Notes: generated by a model from the sequence alone, not told the origin. A stretch of 64,000 bases of DNA from Streptomyces sp. Root1304 (GCF_001426405.1 NZ_LMEP01000001.1:1241-65240), one strand, 5' to 3'; shown: positions 1 through 8,370, counted from the stretch's first letter. Made by a program: numbers and translations.

Positions 1-152
1 GCAGCAGACTCATCCCCACGGCCTTCGCGCTGAACGTGTGTGTTCCTTGGTCGGAGCACATGTTCAGACGAAGGCCGCTTCTACGTCCGGCGGATACCAC
101 ACCGAGTGATCAAGTACGACGCACCGTTCGACAGCGCACGTTAAAGATCAAG

Positions 153-171
153 CTAGGCCGTGTATCGAAAG
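153..171 (+). repeat. Left terminal inverted repeat of the IS5-family element
   Basis: This 19-bp sequence, CTAGGCCGTGTATCGAAAG, is repeated exactly in inverse orientation at 1363-1381. A GATCTTG motif follows both repeats at slightly different spacing, so the ends may share some similarity beyond 19 bp. Confidence 0.85.
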
Positions 172-304
172 CCTCGGATCTTGTCGCAGTCCGACGATGC
201 ATTCGGGGAACGCGCACTTGGGAGTCCACCTCGCCCTGCGGCAACCGCGCAACCTTCTGGGCCGTAGCGGAGTCTGAAGGGGAAATACGGTCATCGAAAG
301 AGGG

Positions 305-436
305 ATGCTGGTGGACGAGGTCCTGGTGAAGGCGGTGAAGTGGGCTGCTCGCGGTGTGGCACTCGCTCTCGACTACCTCAACCTACGCGCTGGCTTCGAG
401 CAGTTCCGACGAGACGTTCGAAAGAGCCGTCGCTAG
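305..436 (+). CDS. Small hypothetical ORF inside the insertion sequence
   Basis: This 43-residue reading frame starts at ATG and ends at TAG 22 bp before the transposase stop codon, on the opposite strand. It begins MLVDEVLVKAVKWAARG and ends in a basic tail. The middle (residues 5-30) could form an amphipathic helix. A purine run (GAAAGAGGG) touches the ATG, closer than a normal ribosome site. It could be a passenger small protein, a remnant of a gene captured or cut by the element, or chance. I do not recognise it. Confidence 0.3.
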   Translation: MLVDEVLVKAVKWAARGVALALDYLNLRAGFEQFRRDVRKSRR

Positions 437-457
437 TGTCCAGCGCGGAGAACCTGG

Positions 458-1333
458 TCAGAGCCACTCGTTGAGGGCTGCGACCAACACTGTGGCTTCG
501 TAGCGGACGGCGAGTTTGTCGTACCTGGTAGCGACGGCACGGTGGCGCTTGAGCCGGTTGATCCCGCACTCGACCGCGTGCCGCTGCTTGTAGTCGTCTC
601 TGTCGAACTTCGGCGGCCGGCCGCCCCGCGACCCGCGTTTGAGGCGGTTGCGGGCCCGGTCCGCAGGAACCGGAATCGTGGCCTTGATCCCGCGTCTGCG
701 CAGGTAGGACCGGTTGCTGCGGGAGTCGTACGCCTTGTCCGCGCGGACACGATCCGGGCGGACGCGTGGCCGGCCCGGGCCGAGGCGGGGCACGCGAACC
801 TTGTCCAGTACGGGCTCGAACTGCGGCGAGTCACCGCGCTGTCCCGCCGTCACCACGATCGACAATGGCTTCTGGCCCTGCTCGACGGCCAGGTGGAGCT
901 TGGTGGTGAACCCGCCGCGCGACCTTCCCAGGCCATGGTCACGGGGCTCGGTGAAGATGCCACCGGGTGGTTCCTTCTGCAGGTCGCCCTGCCTGCGGGC
1001 CCCGGCCGCGTGCTGATGGGCGCGGCACACCGTGGAGTCGACGCTCAGGTCCCAGACGATCGCACCTTTCACATCGGCCAGGGACTGGAGCCGGGTGAGG
1101 ATCCGGTGCCAGGTCCCGTTTCGCTGCCAGCGGCGGAACAGGTCATAGACCCGGCCCCACGGCCCGTACTCGACGGGCACATCCCGCCACGGAACACCGG
1201 TCCGGACCCGGAACCGTATGCCGTCGATCAGCCGCCGCCGAGACCAGACGGGCGGCCGCCCCGCCCTAGCCCCTTTCGGCAACAACGGCTTCAGCACTGC
1301 CCACTGCTCGTCCGTGAGATCTCCCCGCCCCAT
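458..1333 (-). CDS. IS5-family (IS427-like) DDE transposase
   Basis: A 291-residue transposase for the surrounding element. The N-terminal third ([14 protein letters not shown], then GVPWRDVP and [14 protein letters not shown]) is typical of the IS5/IS427 DNA-binding region. The catalytic DDE triad can be placed at Asp99 (in DLSVDSTV), Asp199 (in ADKAYDSR) and Glu255 (in [19 protein letters not shown]). Many IS427-group elements need a programmed frameshift to join two ORFs; here the protein is one continuous frame. Both terminal repeats are intact, so the copy appears functional. It is read away from the right end, whose repeat lies about 30 bp upstream of the start codon. Confidence 0.93.
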   Translation of the reverse strand: MGRGDLTDEQWAVLKPLLPKGARAGRPPVWSRRRLIDGIRFRVRTGVPWRDVPVEYGPWGRVYDLFRRWQRNGTWHRILTRLQSLADVKGAIVWDLSVDSTVCRAHQHAAGARRQGDLQKEPPGGIFTEPRDHGLGRSRGGFTTKLHLAVEQGQKPLSIVVTAGQRGDSPQFEPVLDKVRVPRLGPGRPRVRPDRVRADKAYDSRSNRSYLRRRGIKATIPVPADRARNRLKRGSRGGRPPKFDRDDYKQRHAVECGINRLKRHRAVATRYDKLAVRYEATVLVAALNEWL

Positions 1334-1362
1334 GAACCGTGATCATCAACGCCCCAAGATCA

Positions 1363-1381
1363 CTTTCGATACACGGCCTAG
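1363..1381 (-). repeat. Right terminal inverted repeat of the IS5-family element
   Basis: Exact reverse complement of 153-171. It sits just upstream of the transposase start codon and marks the right boundary of the element. The flanking sequence from 1382 on belongs to the terminator region of the AIM24 operon. Confidence 0.85.
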
Positions 1382-1408
1382 TCGCAGGGCGTGCACCGTG
1401 GGCATGGC

Positions 1409-1442
1409 TGAGGGGGCGGTCGCCGTGGCGGCCGCCCCCTCA
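1409..1442 (-). terminator. Hairpin terminator of the AIM24 operon
   Basis: TGAGGGGGCGG (1409-1419) pairs with CCGCCCCCTCA (1432-1442) around a 12-nt loop, just past the stop codon of the last AIM24 gene on the minus strand. There is no U tract, as is common in Streptomyces. Confidence 0.6.
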
Positions 1443-1449
1443 CGCGCGC

Positions 1450-2205
1450 TCAGTTCCAGGCGTTGTTCTGGTTCTGGCCGTGCGCGCCGTGCTGTCCCGC
1501 GCCGTACTGGGCGGCGATGCCCTGGCCGATGGCCGCGTGCTGCGGCGGCATGACCTCGCTGGGCTGGACGAGCGCGAAGCCCTGGCCGAGGAAGCTCAGC
1601 TCCCAGCCCTCGCCCGTGTTGCCGCGGCGGCGGCGGACGCTGGAGTTGGTCGTCTGGGCCTGCATCTGGACGCGCAGCCCGGTGGACCAGGCGACGATGG
1701 CGTCCGCGTCGACGTTGACGTACTTGTCGGGCGTGACGTGCATCATCAGCGGCTGCCCGGAGGTCATCAGGGCGACCTTGCCGCGGCCGGAGACGTTGAG
1801 CTGGTACTTGCCGGAGCCGGAGACGCCGTACTGGCTGTCGACGGCGATGACCTCGGTGTGGAGGGTCGAGTCGAGCGCCAGTACGTAGGAGCTGTCGACG
1901 GTCAGGCCCTCCTGCTCGACCTCCACGATGTGGACGTACTGGGCGAGGTTGGCGAAGTAGACCGTGCCCTGGCCTGAGCAGCGCATCAGGTCCAGGCCCT
2001 CACCGGTGCGGGCGCGGGCCCGCCGCTGGTTCGGGGTCTGGTACTCGCCGTCGAAGTCGACGAGTCCCTGATAGGCGACCATGGCGCCCTTGCGGGCGAG
2101 GATGTCGTCCTGCCCGGTGAGGCTGACCCGCAGGAGCTGCGGGTTCTGGATGACGTACCGCTCCTGGCTCTGCTGCTCGGCGTGGTTGAAAAGCGGGCTC
2201 TGCAT
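1450..2205 (-). CDS. AIM24 family protein
   Basis: A 251-residue protein of the AIM24/TspB-like beta-sandwich family. It starts MQSPLFNHAEQQSQERY and then follows the family pattern: a lead-in LLRVSLTGQDDILARKGAMVAYQG, two glycine-rich repeats, and a closing EGWELSFLGQGFALVQPSE. The tail after about residue 215 is rich in Gly, Gln, Ala and His. No signal peptide or membrane segment is seen. It is the third gene of a three-gene minus-strand set, 19 bp downstream of another AIM24 gene. The molecular function of bacterial AIM24 proteins is not established; the mitochondrial relative is linked to inner-membrane organisation. Confidence 0.88.
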   Translation of the reverse strand: MQSPLFNHAEQQSQERYVIQNPQLLRVSLTGQDDILARKGAMVAYQGLVDFDGEYQTPNQRRARARTGEGLDLMRCSGQGTVYFANLAQYVHIVEVEQEGLTVDSSYVLALDSTLHTEVIAVDSQYGVSGSGKYQLNVSGRGKVALMTSGQPLMMHVTPDKYVNVDADAIVAWSTGLRVQMQAQTTNSSVRRRRGNTGEGWELSFLGQGFALVQPSEVMPPQHAAIGQGIAAQYGAGQHGAHGQNQNNAWN

Positions 2206-2224
2206 GATGTGTTCTCGCTCTCCC

Positions 2225-2905
2225 TCAGCCCCGGGCCCGCAGGCGGTCGGTGCTGTCCTCGCTCGGCTGGACGACGACGATGCCCTGGCCGGAGAAGGCC
2301 ATCTGGTACGCCTCGCCGCTGCCCCGCCCGATGAGCGAGGAGGCCTTGAAGCTGCGCTTGCCCTTGACCTTGAGCGACGGCGACCAGGCGACGAGCGCGT
2401 CGGGGTCGACGTACGTCTCGTCCTCGCCGCGGCCGCAGTCGACGACGATCGGTGTGCCGCGCGAGGTCAGCGCGACCCAGCCGGTACCGGCGATCTCCAC
2501 GTTGAACAGGCCCTGGCCGGCGAACTTGGCGAGGCCCTTGACCCGCTCGACGCCCCACTGGAGGTGGGCGTCGAAGGCGAGGAGGTTGGTGCCGTTGACC
2601 GAGAGGGAGTCGTTCTGGAGGTTGATCACGACCACGTCGGCGCCGTAGTCGGCGAGGTAGAGCAGTCCGTCGCCGGTGCACTTCATGACCGGCGCGCCCT
2701 CGCCGGTGACCCACTGCTGGGCCACCTGGCGGACGGCGGGCGGGTTGGGCTCGTAGGTGATGAAGCCCTCGTAGGCGACCATCGAGCCGGCCCGGGCGTA
2801 GAGGTCCTGGCCGGATGCCATGGCCACCTTGAGCATGGTGCGGCCGTGGTTCTCCATCCGGGCCGCGACGGGGGTCGGGGCGTAGCCCGCGAGTTGCTGG
2901 TTCAT
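2225..2905 (-). CDS. AIM24 family protein
   Basis: A 226-residue AIM24-domain protein. I place the start at the ATG of MNQQLAGYAPTPVAARMENH, inside a longer open frame that runs antisense-like over the next gene. It has the family blocks MASGQDLYARAGSMVAYEGF, GDGLLYLADYGADVVVINLQ, GTGWVALTSRGTPIVVDC and GEAYQMAFSGQGIVVVQPSED. It lies 14 bp after the TerD-AIM24 fusion gene and 19 bp before a third AIM24 gene, so the three are probably cotranscribed. No export signal is seen. The domain assignment is firm; the cellular role is unknown. Confidence 0.87.
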   Translation of the reverse strand: MNQQLAGYAPTPVAARMENHGRTMLKVAMASGQDLYARAGSMVAYEGFITYEPNPPAVRQVAQQWVTGEGAPVMKCTGDGLLYLADYGADVVVINLQNDSLSVNGTNLLAFDAHLQWGVERVKGLAKFAGQGLFNVEIAGTGWVALTSRGTPIVVDCGRGEDETYVDPDALVAWSPSLKVKGKRSFKASSLIGRGSGEAYQMAFSGQGIVVVQPSEDSTDRLRARG

Positions 2906-2919
2906 GACTTCGGGCTCCC

Positions 2920-4551
2920 TCAGACCTCGTAGGGCTGGACGACGATGAAGTTGCCGGGGGCGCCCCGGAACTGGAGGTTCACAGTCTCTCCGCTGTGGCC
3001 GGGGTAGGCGTTGCGGCGGAGCCTCACCTGGCTGGAGAGGATGACCTGGGACGCGGACGACCAGGCGACGACGGCGTTGCAGTCGGCGAAGGTGGTCGGC
3101 GTGACGGGCAGCACCACGGGGATGCCGCGGGTCTTGACGACGACGGTGCCGGTGCCGTGGAACTGCATGGTGAACAGGGCGCCGCCGGGGATGCCGTGGC
3201 CCTCGATGCGGCGCACCTCGTACTGGAGGGTCTCGTCGAACGCGAGGACGTTCTCGGCGGAGACGCAGATGCCGTCGCCCTGGAGCTCGATCGGGTGCAG
3301 ATGGGCGCCCTCCTCCGCGAGGAAGACCTGTCCGCGGCCGCTGCAGCGCATCAGCTGCATCTCCTGCCCGGTGGCGTTGCCGACGATCCGGCCGGCGAAG
3401 CCCGCGCCCTTGTACCCGAAGTCGACCTTGCCCTGGTACATGACCATCGAGCCCTGCCGGGCGAGGACGGGTACGCCGCCCATGGCGAGGTCGACCCGCA
3501 TGAGCTGCTGGTTCTGCGGGGTCCAGCGGGCGCCGGTGGCGGTCTCCTTGTACGGGGCGAGCGCGGCGGCGAGCCCCGCGCCTCCCGCCGGGACACCCTG
3601 CGGGACGCCGGGCTGCTGCCCGTACGCCGGAGGCTGCTGCCCGTACGGGGCGGGCGCGGCCTGCCCGTACGGGGGCTGGCCCTGCGGCGGGTACGGGCCG
3701 GGGGCCTGACCCGGGACCTGCCCGGGGAACTGGCCCGGGACCTGACCGTACTGCGGCGGCTGCTGCCCGTAGGGGGTGGGGGCCGGAGCGGGCGGCGGGA
3801 CCGGCCCGGGGGCCAGCGGTGCCACCATCGTGGGCGCGGTGTGGACCGGCTGCACGGGCGCGGGCGGCGCCGGCGGCACGGGGGCGTGCGGTGCCTGCGG
3901 TGCGCCGAAGGCGGGCGCGGGCGCCGGGGCCGGGGGCGCGCCGAAGGCCGGCGGGGCCGCCGACTGCGGCGGCGGGGCGAAGCCCGGGGCCGGGGCCTGC
4001 TGCTGCGGGGCGGCGGGCTCCTCCTCGGCGACCTCGCCGCCGAAGTTGCGCAGGAGCGCGTCGAGACCGCCGTCGAAGCCCTGGCCGACGGCGGCGAAGC
4101 GCCACACGTCCTTGAGGTAGAAGTCGCCCAGCATCACCGCGCGCTCGGTGGAGAACTCGGCGCCGGTGAAGGCGTACCGCGCGACCTCCTCGCCGCCGGC
4201 GACGATCCGCAGGTGGCCGGGGCCGACCTGGGACATCTGGCCGGCGCCGTCGATGGTCGCGGTGAACGACAGCTTGTGGATGTTCGCGGGGATGCGGTCG
4301 AGAGTGACGCGGAAGGACTCGGTGTCGCCGGACTGGGCGCCCAGCAGCTGTACGGACTCCTCGGGTGTCTTCGGCTGGTTGAAGAAGACGAAGTAGCGGT
4401 CGTCGGAGAGCCGCTCCTCGGCGTCGAGACCGAAACAACTGATGTCGAAGGTCAGTCCGGGAGCCGCGATCTGCACACCCACGTACAGATCCGTCCCTGC
4501 GGTCAGATCACTGATCTTGGCCTTGTGGCCGCGTTGGAATTCCCTGGCCAT
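2920..4551 (-). CDS. TerD domain - AIM24 domain fusion protein
   Basis: A 543-residue protein. Residues 1-180 are a TerD domain (REFQRGHKAKISDLT, FDISCFGLDAEERLSDDRYFVFFNQPKTPE, ERAVMLGDFYLKDVWRFAAVGQGF), which binds calcium in tellurite/stress-resistance proteins. Residues about 185-330 are a Pro/Gly/Gln/Ala linker with repeated GQ-P units, and the rest is an AIM24 domain ending GNFIVVQPYEV. I chose ATG at 4551 because GGGGGA lies about 11 nt upstream on the minus strand and TerD proteins normally begin here; an upstream ATG at 4617 would add 22 residues. It is the first gene of the AIM24 operon. Confidence 0.9.
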   Translation of the reverse strand: MAREFQRGHKAKISDLTAGTDLYVGVQIAAPGLTFDISCFGLDAEERLSDDRYFVFFNQPKTPEESVQLLGAQSGDTESFRVTLDRIPANIHKLSFTATIDGAGQMSQVGPGHLRIVAGGEEVARYAFTGAEFSTERAVMLGDFYLKDVWRFAAVGQGFDGGLDALLRNFGGEVAEEEPAAPQQQAPAPGFAPPPQSAAPPAFGAPPAPAPAPAFGAPQAPHAPVPPAPPAPVQPVHTAPTMVAPLAPGPVPPPAPAPTPYGQQPPQYGQVPGQFPGQVPGQAPGPYPPQGQPPYGQAAPAPYGQQPPAYGQQPGVPQGVPAGGAGLAAALAPYKETATGARWTPQNQQLMRVDLAMGGVPVLARQGSMVMYQGKVDFGYKGAGFAGRIVGNATGQEMQLMRCSGRGQVFLAEEGAHLHPIELQGDGICVSAENVLAFDETLQYEVRRIEGHGIPGGALFTMQFHGTGTVVVKTRGIPVVLPVTPTTFADCNAVVAWSSASQVILSSQVRLRRNAYPGHSGETVNLQFRGAPGNFIVVQPYEV

Positions 4552-4681
4552 GCGTAACGACCGTCCCCCATCCCGAATGGCGAATGCTCGCGCAAGGCTA
4601 ACCGCTGTATGCGACATTGAGACAGGCCAGGTCGTTTTCGGTACGGAATCGGGAAATCCACTCCCGCGCGTGCCTGCGGCG

Positions 4682-5257
4682 TCACTCCTCGCGAGCGGCG
4701 GGCAGGTGCGGCAGCCGTTCGGCGGCCACCACGCCCTCCAGGTAGCCGCGCGCCCGCTCGGTGCGGGGGTACCCGTCCAGGAGCCGCCAGAACCTCGGGC
4801 CGTGCCCGGGGACCAGCAGGTGGGCCAGCTCGTGCAGGAGGACGTAGTCGACGACGTACTCGGGCATGCCCTGGAGCCGGTGGGAGAGGCGGATGCTGCC
4901 CTCGGAGGGGGTGCAGGAGCCCCAGCGGGTGTTCTGGTTGGTGACCCAGCGCACGGAGGTGGGGCGGGCCCGGCCCTCGAAGTACTGCTCCGAGAGGTGC
5001 AGTGACCGCTCGGTCAGCTCGCGGTCCCCGAGGACGCTCCGGCTCTCCTGGGCGGCCAGTTTGTCCAGCATGACCCCGACCCAGCGGCGCTCCTCCGCCT
5101 CGGACATCCGGGCCGGGATGAGCACCACGGTCCGGTCGCCCTCGCGATAGGCGGAGACGGTTCTGCTCCGCCGTGGGCTTCTGCGGACCTCGACCGCACT
5201 CGTCCCGGCACCGCGGTGCGGCTGGTCGGTCACGCTGCGCTGTGGGTCGGCGGGCAC
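4682..5257 (-). CDS. YgjP/WSS1-like zinc metallopeptidase (DUF45 type)
   Basis: The C-terminal half carries the family signature: RWGSC (111-115), GSIRLSHRLQGMP, DYVLLHELAHLLVPGHGPRFWRL. His142 and His146 of HELAH and His152 of the GHGPRFW segment are the expected zinc ligands, with Glu143 catalytic. The start is uncertain. I use GTG at 5257 (191 residues); GTG 5233 or an ATG at 5401 (239 residues) are also in frame, and none has a strong ribosome site. No signal peptide is seen, so it is likely cytoplasmic. It is divergent from the ThiF-like gene. Family relatives include predicted metal-dependent hydrolases and the DNA-protein crosslink protease Wss1. Confidence 0.82.
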   Translation of the reverse strand: MPADPQRSVTDQPHRGAGTSAVEVRRSPRRSRTVSAYREGDRTVVLIPARMSEAEERRWVGVMLDKLAAQESRSVLGDRELTERSLHLSEQYFEGRARPTSVRWVTNQNTRWGSCTPSEGSIRLSHRLQGMPEYVVDYVLLHELAHLLVPGHGPRFWRLLDGYPRTERARGYLEGVVAAERLPHLPAAREE

Positions 5258-5488
5258 GGCCCCGACGTTACCCGCTGTCAGCGGGGGAAGTCCCGCCTCC
5301 GGAGTGGTTTCGGGAACGATCCGACCCGACCGCGCACCATTTGAATGACTATTCCCCTCGCCTGTGGACAACTTTCGGCGCCCGTCACGACGACGGGGCA
5401 TTCTCACCGAGGCGGCGAAAGAGCCGTTGTCGATCATGCGTCTTTCGATCATGAATGCGCGGTACGGGACGAGGACGGGGGCGGGCGA

Positions 5489-6658
5489 ATGCATCCGATG
5501 GTGAAACCGGCGCTGCGGCGGGCCTGGCGGGGGCTGCGCTGCGTCCAGTTCGGGGTCACCCCCGCGCACGCGGTGGTGCTCGACCCCGTCGACCCGGGGA
5601 CGGGGTCGGTACTGGGACTCCTGGACGGCACCCGGGGCGTGGACCTGCTGCGGGCCGAGGCCCGGGCGCGCGGCCTGCCGGAGGGACACCTCGACGCGCT
5701 CCTCGGCCGGCTGGAGTCGGCCGGGCTGCTGGCCGACGCGGCGACCGGGCGGCCCGGCAGGCCGGGTCCGGCGGCCGGGGCGCGGGACTCCGCCCTCGAT
5801 CCGCTCCGGGCCGACCTGGCCTCCCTGTCGGTGGTCCACCCCGAGCCGGACCGGGCGGCGCGCACGCTGGCGGCCCGGCGGGCGCTGCGCGTCCAGGTCC
5901 GGGGCGCCGGGCGGGTGGGCACGATGGTCGCGGCCCTGCTGTCGGCGGCCGGCGTGGGCACGGTCGAGGTGCTGGACTCGGGCCGGGTCGAGCCCTGGGA
6001 GACGTCCCCGGGCGGACTTCCGCCGGAGTCCGTGGGCGAGCGGCGGGCGACGGCGGCGCGGCGCCTCGTCGGCAGCTGGCGGAGGGGCCGGGGCGCGGCG
6101 GTGCGGCCGGGCGCGGCGGCGGCCGGCCGGGGACCGGGTGAACGGGGCGGTGGGACCGGACTCTCACTCGTCGTGGTGACACCGAGGGACGGTCTCGGGG
6201 CGTACGTCCCCGACCCCCTCCCGGCCGGCGGGTGGGTCGCCACCGGCACCCCCCATCTGTACGCGGGGGTCCTGGAGGCGACGGGAACGGTCGGGCCGCT
6301 CGTCCTGCCCGGCGGCACGGCCTGCGCGCGCTGTCTCCAGGAGGCGCGGACGGACGGGGAGCCGGTCTGGCCCCGGCTGCTCGCCCAGTGGCGCTCGGGC
6401 GCGCCGCATCCCCTGCCCGCCTGTGACCTGGGGCTCGCGACGGCGGTGGCGGGGCTGGCCGCCGCGCACGCGCTGGTGTTCCTGGACGGCGATCTCCCGG
6501 CGAGCACCGGTACGCGCTGGGAGGCGTCGCTGCCGCTGTTGGAGTGGCGGGCGGAGCGGCTGAGACCCCATCCGGCCTGCCCCTGCGGGGCGGCGCGCGC
6601 GGGAGAGGGGGAGCGTGCCTCGGCAGCCGGAGGCGCGCAGGACACAATGGCGGGGTAA
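5489..6658 (+). CDS. ThiF/E1-like adenylyltransferase-fold protein
   Basis: A 389-residue protein with an N-terminal winged region (PVDPGTGSVLGLLDGTRGVDLL, LDALLGRLESAGLL) followed by a Rossmann segment VQVRGAGRVGTMVAALLSAAGVGTVEVLDSGRVEPW typical of ThiF/MoeB/E1 proteins. CARC around residue 280 and a C-terminal HPACPCG could bind zinc. This layout resembles the E1-like leader-binding domain of azole cyclodehydratases, but no partner cyclodehydratase, oxidase or precursor peptide is nearby. The usual Arg and Asp residues of ATP-active E1 enzymes are not obvious, so it may be a binding protein rather than an enzyme. ATG at 5489 follows a G-rich ribosome site. The ABC1 gene follows by 41 bp and may be cotranscribed. 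Confidence 0.8.
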   Translation: MHPMVKPALRRAWRGLRCVQFGVTPAHAVVLDPVDPGTGSVLGLLDGTRGVDLLRAEARARGLPEGHLDALLGRLESAGLLADAATGRPGRPGPAAGARDSALDPLRADLASLSVVHPEPDRAARTLAARRALRVQVRGAGRVGTMVAALLSAAGVGTVEVLDSGRVEPWETSPGGLPPESVGERRATAARRLVGSWRRGRGAAVRPGAAAAGRGPGERGGGTGLSLVVVTPRDGLGAYVPDPLPAGGWVATGTPHLYAGVLEATGTVGPLVLPGGTACARCLQEARTDGEPVWPRLLAQWRSGAPHPLPACDLGLATAVAGLAAAHALVFLDGDLPASTGTRWEASLPLLEWRAERLRPHPACPCGAARAGEGERASAAGGAQDTMAG

Positions 6659-6699
6659 CGGCCCTGCGCGGCACGGCAGTCTGGGTTTTGGAGGGGCGT

Positions 6700-8073
6700 A
6701 TGTCTGATCTTCCCCGGAAGGCGGTCACTCGGACCGCCAAGTTGGCCGCGTTGCCCCTGGGCTTCGCGGGCCGGGCCACCTGGGGCCTGGGCAAGCGGAT
6801 CGGTGGGAGATCGGCCGAGCTCGTCGCCCGCGAGCTCCAGCAGCGCACGGCCGAGCAGTTGTTCAAGGTCCTCGGCGAGCTGAAGGGAGGGGCGATGAAG
6901 TTCGGGCAGGCGCTGTCCGTCTTCGAGTCCGCCCTTCCCGAGGAGGTGGCCGGGCCGTACCGGGCGGCGCTGACGAAGCTTCAGGACGCGGCGCCGCCGA
7001 TGCCGACGCGGACGGTCCACGCGGTCCTGGAGGAGCGGCTGGGCGCGGAGTGGCGGGAGTTGTTCCTGGAGTTCGAGGACAAGCCCGCGGCGGCCGCCTC
7101 GATCGGCCAGGTCCACCGGGCGGTGTGGCACGACGGGCGCGAGGTCGCGGTCAAGGTGCAGTACCCGGGCGCCGGGGAGGCGCTGCTCTCGGACCTGACG
7201 CAGCTGAGCCGTTTCGCCCGGCTGCTCGGTCCGCTGATCCCGGGCATGGACATCAAGCCGCTGATCGCGGAGATGCGGGACCGGGTCTCCGAGGAGCTGG
7301 ACTACGGCCTGGAGGCGGCGGCGCAGCAGCGGCACGCGGAGGAGTTCGCGGACGATCCCGATGTGCGGGTGCCGGCGGTGGTGCACCGGACGGACCAGGT
7401 GCTCGTGACCGAGTGGATGGACGGCATCCCGCTGGCGGAGGTGATCGCGGACGGCACACAGGAGCAGCGGGACCGGGCGGGTCAGCTCCTGGCGAGGTTC
7501 CTCTTCTCGGGTCCGGCGCGCACGGGGCTGCTGCACGCCGATCCGCACCCGGGGAACTTCCGGCTGCTGCCCGGTGCCGACGAGGACGAGGGGCCGGAGG
7601 GCTGGCGGCTCGGGGTCCTCGACTTCGGGACGGTGGACCGGCTGCCGGGCGGGCTGCCGGAGACGATCGGGACCTGTCTGCGGATGGCGCTCGCCGGTGA
7701 CGCCGAGGGTGTCTACGGGGCGCTGCGCGCGGAGGGCTTCGTCAAGGAGTCGGTCGCGCTCGACCCGGACGCGGTCCTGGAGTACCTGCTGCCGATCATC
7801 GAACCGGCGGAGGCGGAGTCCTTCGTCTTCACCCGCGGCTGGATGCGGACCCAGGCGGCGCGGATCGCGGACCCCCGCTCCCCCGCCCACCAGCTGGGCA
7901 AGCAGCTCAACCTGCCGCCCGCGTATCTGCTGATACACCGGGTGACGCTGAGCACGATCGGGGTGCTGTGCCAGCTCAACGCCTCGGTACGGCTGCGGGA
8001 CGAGCTGACGGAGTGGCTGCCGGGCTTCGCGGAAGCGGCTGTCGAGGAGGAGGACGGGGAGGAGACGGCTTAG
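6700..8073 (+). CDS. ABC1/AarF (UbiB) kinase-like protein
   Basis: A 457-residue atypical kinase of the ABC1/ADCK/UbiB family. Visible hallmarks are the KxGQ region (GGAMKFGQALSVFESALPEE), the Ala-rich nucleotide loop AAASIGQVHRAV, the lysine block VAVKVQYPG, HADPHPGNF and LDFGTVDRLP. The start ATG at 6700 is preceded by GGAGGGGC. Family members act on lipid or isoprenoid pathways (ubiquinone in proteobacteria). Actinobacteria make menaquinone, so the substrate here is unknown. In mycobacteria a homologue (Rv3197) lies next to whiB7 and has been linked to macrolide resistance, which fits the wblC gene 660 bp away. Confidence 0.9.
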   Translation: MSDLPRKAVTRTAKLAALPLGFAGRATWGLGKRIGGRSAELVARELQQRTAEQLFKVLGELKGGAMKFGQALSVFESALPEEVAGPYRAALTKLQDAAPPMPTRTVHAVLEERLGAEWRELFLEFEDKPAAAASIGQVHRAVWHDGREVAVKVQYPGAGEALLSDLTQLSRFARLLGPLIPGMDIKPLIAEMRDRVSEELDYGLEAAAQQRHAEEFADDPDVRVPAVVHRTDQVLVTEWMDGIPLAEVIADGTQEQRDRAGQLLARFLFSGPARTGLLHADPHPGNFRLLPGADEDEGPEGWRLGVLDFGTVDRLPGGLPETIGTCLRMALAGDAEGVYGALRAEGFVKESVALDPDAVLEYLLPIIEPAEAESFVFTRGWMRTQAARIADPRSPAHQLGKQLNLPPAYLLIHRVTLSTIGVLCQLNASVRLRDELTEWLPGFAEAAVEEEDGEETA

Positions 8074-8074
8074 G

Positions 8075-8092
8075 CCGGCCCCCGGGGGCCGG
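8075..8092 (+). terminator. Palindrome just after the ABC1 gene
   Basis: CCGGCCCCCGGGGGCCGG is a perfect 18-nt palindrome starting 2 nt past the TAG of the ABC1 gene and before the convergent zinc-ribbon gene. It could act as a terminator for both, but there is no U tract and the loop would be minimal. Confidence 0.45.
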
Positions 8093-8106
8093 TGGCGGGG
8101 CCGTCC

Positions 8107-8289
8107 TCACCACCAGGAGGAGTCGAGGCGGCCCTCGATCGAGCGGATGTTGGCGCGGGCGCACTCCTCGCAGAAGTAGCTGCGCCGGCCGTTCTCCACC
8201 GAACAGGTCCAGGTCAGCGGCAGGGTCTCGGAGGTCCTGCCGCAGCGCGCGCAGGCGAAGGGGCCCTCGGGGGTACGGGGGTCGTTCAC
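8107..8289 (-). CDS. Small zinc-ribbon protein
   Basis: A 60-residue protein, MNDPRTPEGPFACARCGRT at its start. Two knuckles, CARC (residues 13-16) and CEEC (40-43), with a further Cys in TWTCSV, make a treble-clef or rubredoxin-like zinc ribbon. It ends SIEGRLDSSWW. Similar short proteins are conserved in streptomycetes without known function. It converges on the ABC1 gene and lies downstream of the terminator that closes the wblC operon, so it needs its own promoter between about 8290 and 8334. Confidence 0.72.
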   Translation of the reverse strand: MNDPRTPEGPFACARCGRTSETLPLTWTCSVENGRRSYFCEECARANIRSIEGRLDSSWW

Positions 8290-8334
8290 CCTTGTGACGA
8301 TAACCCGACAAGGCCCGGGCGACCCGACAACGCA

Positions 8335-8370
8335 CCGCGGGGGCCGGTCCGTTCGGACCGGCCCCCGCGG
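8335..8370 (-). terminator. Strong hairpin terminator below the wblC operon
   Basis: A 17-bp perfect stem (8335-8351 with 8354-8370) closes on a 2-nt gap, giving CCGCGGGGGCCGG at the base. It lies 46 bp past the stop of the small gene coupled to wblC on the minus strand. Confidence 0.7.

Larger units (their letters stand above)
153..1381 (-). mobile_element. IS5-family insertion sequence with perfect 19-bp inverted repeats
   Basis: The left end reads CTAGGCCGTGTATCGAAAG (153-171) and the right end is its exact reverse complement (1363-1381). The repeat begins CTAG and may include a TA target duplication. Between the ends lie one transposase on the minus strand and, unusually, about 285 bp of left-end sequence with a 43-codon ORF on the other strand. 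The length of about 1.23 kb is longer than needed for the single transposase. The perfect repeats and intact transposase suggest a recent, possibly active copy. Confidence 0.85.

Noticed and set aside
36..329. 97-codon open frame on the plus strand at the left edge
   Set aside because: It crosses the left inverted repeat of the insertion sequence, has a mixed Arg/Trp composition and no ribosome site, and matches no family I know.
5489..6658. Ribosomal peptide (azole) biosynthetic cluster around the ThiF-like gene
   Set aside because: No YcaO, dehydrogenase or precursor peptide gene is within reach, and the neighbours are conserved core genes.
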